From assembly GCA_018970165.1 (NCBI GenBank), contig JAGWWZ010000033.1:1-35840 (forward strand): a stretch of DNA of 35,840 bases. The letters run 5' to 3'. Below, one piece after another: positions 33,222 to 35,840 of this stretch (positions are counted from its first letter, which is position 1; each line of letters begins with the position of its first letter). The notes under the pieces are model-generated. The model searched no databases, was not told the DNA's origin, and saw only the letters and a list, made by a program, of their open reading frames with translations. This DNA comes from Planctomycetota bacterium. Its GTDB lineage: Bacteria; Planctomycetota; Planctomycetia; Pirellulales; Pirellulaceae. The translations under genes and the position numbers were made by a program.

Positions 33222-34740
33222 TCGATTTCCTGTTTTTTCGTTGCAATAGTATGGCCTGCACGATTTGACGGAGTCCAGCCAAGCGGCGTCTCCAATTCTT
33301 CCCGTGCACGAATTGTAACACCCCGTCGAGCAACTGTTCATCACCCTCGGCGGGTAATGCCGCGTGGGGCAGCCAGCTTCCCAACCGCGTCGAAACGACC
33401 TTCGGAACGGTCATCGATAGCAATCCCTCGTGTCCGCGGGTCACACCGAAACCGCTTTCCCCGCGACCGCCAAAGGGGAGTCGCGGGTCGGCTGTCGGAA
33501 CGATGAGGTCGTTGATCGTGATGGTTCCCGCCGAGATCAACGGCACCAGACGAAGAGCATCTTCGAGCGGTCCAAAGATGGACGCGGTCAATGCATACGG
33601 ACATTGCGAATCAGCCATGAGCGCATCGGACCAATTCTCCAAAGGAACAATCATCACGAGGGGGGCAAAAATCTCTTCGCGGTAGAGTTTCATATCGGTG
33701 CGGACATCGGTCAGAACGATATGTCCTGTAGATACCCACTCGGGTTCCGGCCCCGATACAGAAGACGCCTGTCTGGCTTCTCCAGAAAAGATACGAGCCC
33801 CTTTATTCAGGGCATCTGCAACGCCATCCCAAAGTCGGCGATACGTTGTCGCAGCGATCGGAGTTCGCCAATCGCGCTGCGCCGGATCGGACAATCGTTC
33901 GGCGAGCAGTCGATAGAAGACCTCGCATACTTTATGGGGCACGAAGACTCGACGTGGCGCCATACAGGTGGCGCCGCCGTTGAGCCGCATACCGAATCGA
34001 AGGAGATCGCACACGCGATGAAGGTCCGCGCCCGGAAGGACATAAACGGCATCGTTTCCGCTCAGCTCCAACGTCGCTGATGTCAGCGACGGGATCGCTT
34101 GATTCAAAACAGCTCGACCGCTCAGGCTACTCCCCGTGATCACGACATGATCGACACCCAGTTGCATCGCCGATTTCGCCGCATCAACGCTACTATCCAG
34201 CAGAATGATCAACGACTCGGGTACTCCGCATGCAATCAATTGCTTTACCAGGTGACGAACGACACCCTCGGTGCGAGGAGCAGGCTTGATCGCTACTGCG
34301 TTGCCGGCGACCAAGGCTTGGATCAATTGCACGCCGGTCAACAAGATCGGATAGTTCCATGTTCCAATGATCAAAACCATACCGTGCGGAACACGATGAA
34401 CCACCGATCGCAATCGGCCAAGCCAATACGGACTTCCTCCCCCATCGAGATAACGGGTTGCGAGGGTTCGAGTGGCATAGCGAGAAACCCACTTTGCGGC
34501 ATCGGCCAGCGGAAGCAATTCGGAGGAAACGGTCTCGCGATAACCGCCTCGCATCGGCAAGTCGAGCAGTCGCTGAAATTCTTCCCTGTCATCGACGATC
34601 ATGGCAGACAGTTGACCTATGATCTTTGCGCGGGCTCGGATGGTCTGCTGGCTCCATCGAAGCTGCGACTGATACGCTGCCGCGAACGCAGCTTCTATCT
34701 GCGGGGCCTGCTTCTTTGGATCGTCGGGGCCGTTGCTCAC
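33214..34740 (-). CDS. aldehyde dehydrogenase of the carotenoid gene set
   Basis: The 508-residue protein has the ALDH active-site residues: Asn129 in IIGTWNYP, Glu225 in LELSGND and the nucleophile Cys259 in NGGATCMAPRR. The NAD(P) site includes VITGSSLSG. It oxidises aldehydes to acids with NAD(P). As the first gene of the run, with the CrtN/CrtP-type gene overlapping its stop (ATGATTAA), it is a good candidate for turning a terminal carotenal into the carotenoic acid, the AldH step of staphyloxanthin synthesis. The C-terminal 60 residues are basic (GKNWRRRLAGLRQIVQAILL) and could associate with the membrane, as in fatty-aldehyde dehydrogenases. Substrate is inferred from context. Confidence 0.9.
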   Translation of the reverse strand: MSNGPDDPKKQAPQIEAAFAAAYQSQLRWSQQTIRARAKIIGQLSAMIVDDREEFQRLLDLPMRGGYRETVSSELLPLADAAKWVSRYATRTLATRYLDGGGSPYWLGRLRSVVHRVPHGMVLIIGTWNYPILLTGVQLIQALVAGNAVAIKPAPRTEGVVRHLVKQLIACGVPESLIILLDSSVDAAKSAMQLGVDHVVITGSSLSGRAVLNQAIPSLTSATLELSGNDAVYVLPGADLHRVCDLLRFGMRLNGGATCMAPRRVFVPHKVCEVFYRLLAERLSDPAQRDWRTPIAATTYRRLWDGVADALNKGARIFSGEARQASSVSGPEPEWVSTGHIVLTDVRTDMKLYREEIFAPLVMIVPLENWSDALMADSQCPYALTASIFGPLEDALRLVPLISAGTITINDLIVPTADPRLPFGGRGESGFGVTRGHEGLLSMTVPKVVSTRLGSWLPHAALPAEGDEQLLDGVLQFVHGKNWRRRLAGLRQIVQAILLQRKNRKSND

Positions 34741-34833
34741 GGTTTCTTCTGTTCAGCTATCGGGTGATTGTCGCGCCGTATAGACAGAAGTATAGCGATG
34801 CATCGACAAATCGTCGAAGCCGAGTGGATCGGT

Positions 34834-35840
34834 TCACGTACCCGGCGTCGTGGCCTGTCTCAGGACTCGCAATAAATTTCCGTAAAGAATTTTGTGTATT
34901 TGGGCCTCGTTGTATCCGCGGCGATGCAGAAGCTCAGTGATCACGGGGTACTGGCTGACGTCTTCCATCCCTACGGGCAGCTTCGAAATCCCATCGAAAT
35001 CCGATCCCAATCCGACATGGTCGATGCCCGCGACGCGAATCACATGCTCGATGTGATCGGCCAGTATTTCAGCATCCCCGGCTGGGTAGGGATTGGCGAC
35101 CTGCATCGCCTTGACGGCTCGATCGTATTCCTCTTTGTTGTCAGGGTACTTTCGTTTCAATTCTCGCCGTTTGTCGATCATGTCCGCGAGGATTCGCGCC
35201 GATTCGGGGACAACAAACCCTGAGAAGAAGTTGATCAAAACGACGCCGCCGTTATCGGGAAGCCTGGCAAGGACATCGTCGGGTACGTTTCGGGGATGAT
35301 CGGCGATCGCTCGCGCCGACGAGTGAGAAAAGATAATCGGCCTGCTGCTGATATTCAACGCATCATGCATGGTTGCTGGCGACACATGGGACAGGTCGAC
35401 CAACATGCCCAGTCGATTCATCTCGCGAACGACCTCTTCACCAAAGGGTGACAATCCATCGTTCTTTGCAGCATCGGTGGCTGAATCGGCCCAATCGAGG
35501 CTGTCGGTGTGGGTCAAAGTCATATACCGGGCACCCATCCCGTGCAGTTGTCTCAATTTGCCGATCGAGCCCTCCATGCTGTGCCCACCTTCCATGCCGA
35601 TGAGCGAAGCGATCTTTCCCTTCGCCTGGATGCGCTCGACATCCTCGGCATTGAGGGCTAATTCGAAGACATCGGGATACCGCGCGAGCATCTCATTGAC
35701 GAGTTGAATCTGTTCCAAGGTTGTCTGGAAGGCGTTTCCCTTTTCGATCGTGTCGACCGAAACATACACCGACCAAAACTGAGCCCCGACATTTCCTCGT
35801 CGCAAGCGATCGATATCGGTGTGCATTTTGGGTTGAGGCT
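34834..35840 (-). CDS. dipeptidase, renal dipeptidase family (M19), N-terminus beyond the window
   Basis: The minus-strand frame is open to the right edge. The first ATG (35826) lies inside the conserved segment TDIDRLRRGNVGAQFWSVYV, so the true start and the first zinc ligands (HxD) are outside. Visible zinc and substrate residues are in GMEGGHSMEGSI (bridging Glu), VDLSHVSP and FSHSSARA (His), and HVGLGSDFDG (Asp). These enzymes cleave dipeptides, including those with a D-residue at the C-terminal side, using two zinc ions, and many are exported. About 335 residues are present. The gene is 93 bases upstream of the aldehyde dehydrogenase on the same strand and probably a separate unit. Confidence 0.93.
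   Translation of the reverse strand, partial: PQPKMHTDIDRLRRGNVGAQFWSVYVSVDTIEKGNAFQTTLEQIQLVNEMLARYPDVFELALNAEDVERIQAKGKIASLIGMEGGHSMEGSIGKLRQLHGMGARYMTLTHTDSLDWADSATDAAKNDGLSPFGEEVVREMNRLGMLVDLSHVSPATMHDALNISSRPIIFSHSSARAIADHPRNVPDDVLARLPDNGGVVLINFFSGFVVPESARILADMIDKRRELKRKYPDNKEEYDRAVKAMQVANPYPAGDAEILADHIEHVIRVAGIDHVGLGSDFDGISKLPVGMEDVSQYPVITELLHRRGYNEAQIHKILYGNLLRVLRQATTPGT

Overview
The window reads as ordinary chromosomal DNA of a free-living member of the Planctomycetota, most likely a Pirellulales (Rhodopirellula-like) bacterium. That placement is inference. It rests on a fused SecD-SecF, very enlarged PstC and PstA permeases, HEAT-repeat proteins with membrane or enzyme partners, a C30-carotenoid-type gene set, many GTG or TTG starts without strong ribosome binding sites, and moderate GC content. 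No transposase, phage gene, CRISPR array or rRNA was seen. Coding density is high and no gene-free stretch exceeds about 220 bases.

Layout. 1-1368 (minus): the N-terminal part of an MFS transporter and a ketose-3-epimerase-like TIM-barrel protein. 1369-1556: divergent regulatory region with an 11-base-period direct repeat that looks like a PHO box. 1557-8390 (plus): pstS-pstC-pstA-pstB, the high-affinity phosphate importer, with no phoU in the window, followed closely by a nitrilase-superfamily amidohydrolase (to 9311). 9389-11385 (minus): a NarL-type regulator whose receiver has Glu in place of the phospho-acceptor Asp, and a secreted protein built from three STN-like modules. 11505-13701: a HEAT/TPR protein (plus) and a HEAT-membrane-endonuclease/phosphatase fusion (minus), tail to tail. 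13819-14925 (plus): a GT4 glycosyltransferase. 14946-20345 (minus): yajC-secDF-aspS.

20608-24269 (plus): a three-gene set made of a single-pass membrane protein with a 15-base tandem repeat, a CpsD/ParA-like ATPase with an altered P-loop and no tyrosine tail, and an ExeA-type AAA ATPase. It resembles the ATPase pair of exopolysaccharide/exosortase loci. 24286-25340 (minus): a metallo-beta-lactamase-fold hydrolase overlapping a small membrane protein. 25401-26337 (minus): tRNA-Leu(UAG) followed by a SpoU methyltransferase. 26425-28588 (minus): rpoN (sigma-54), then a lipoprotein gene. 28724-29707 (plus): glutamyl-Q tRNA(Asp) synthetase. 29733-34740 (minus): a compact operon of aldehyde dehydrogenase, CrtN/CrtP-type carotenoid oxidoreductase, PlsC-type acyltransferase and GT2 glycosyltransferase, consistent with a glycosylated, acylated C30 carotenoic acid of staphyloxanthin type. 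34834-35840 (minus): a renal-dipeptidase-family (M19) peptidase cut by the window edge.

The most promising points for novelty are the oversized periplasmic insertions of PstC and PstA, the degenerate-kinase/ExeA/repeat-protein trio, the stand-alone STN protein, the pseudo-receiver regulator, and the HEAT-membrane-nuclease fusion. No system here is so unlike known families that I would call it wholly undescribed.
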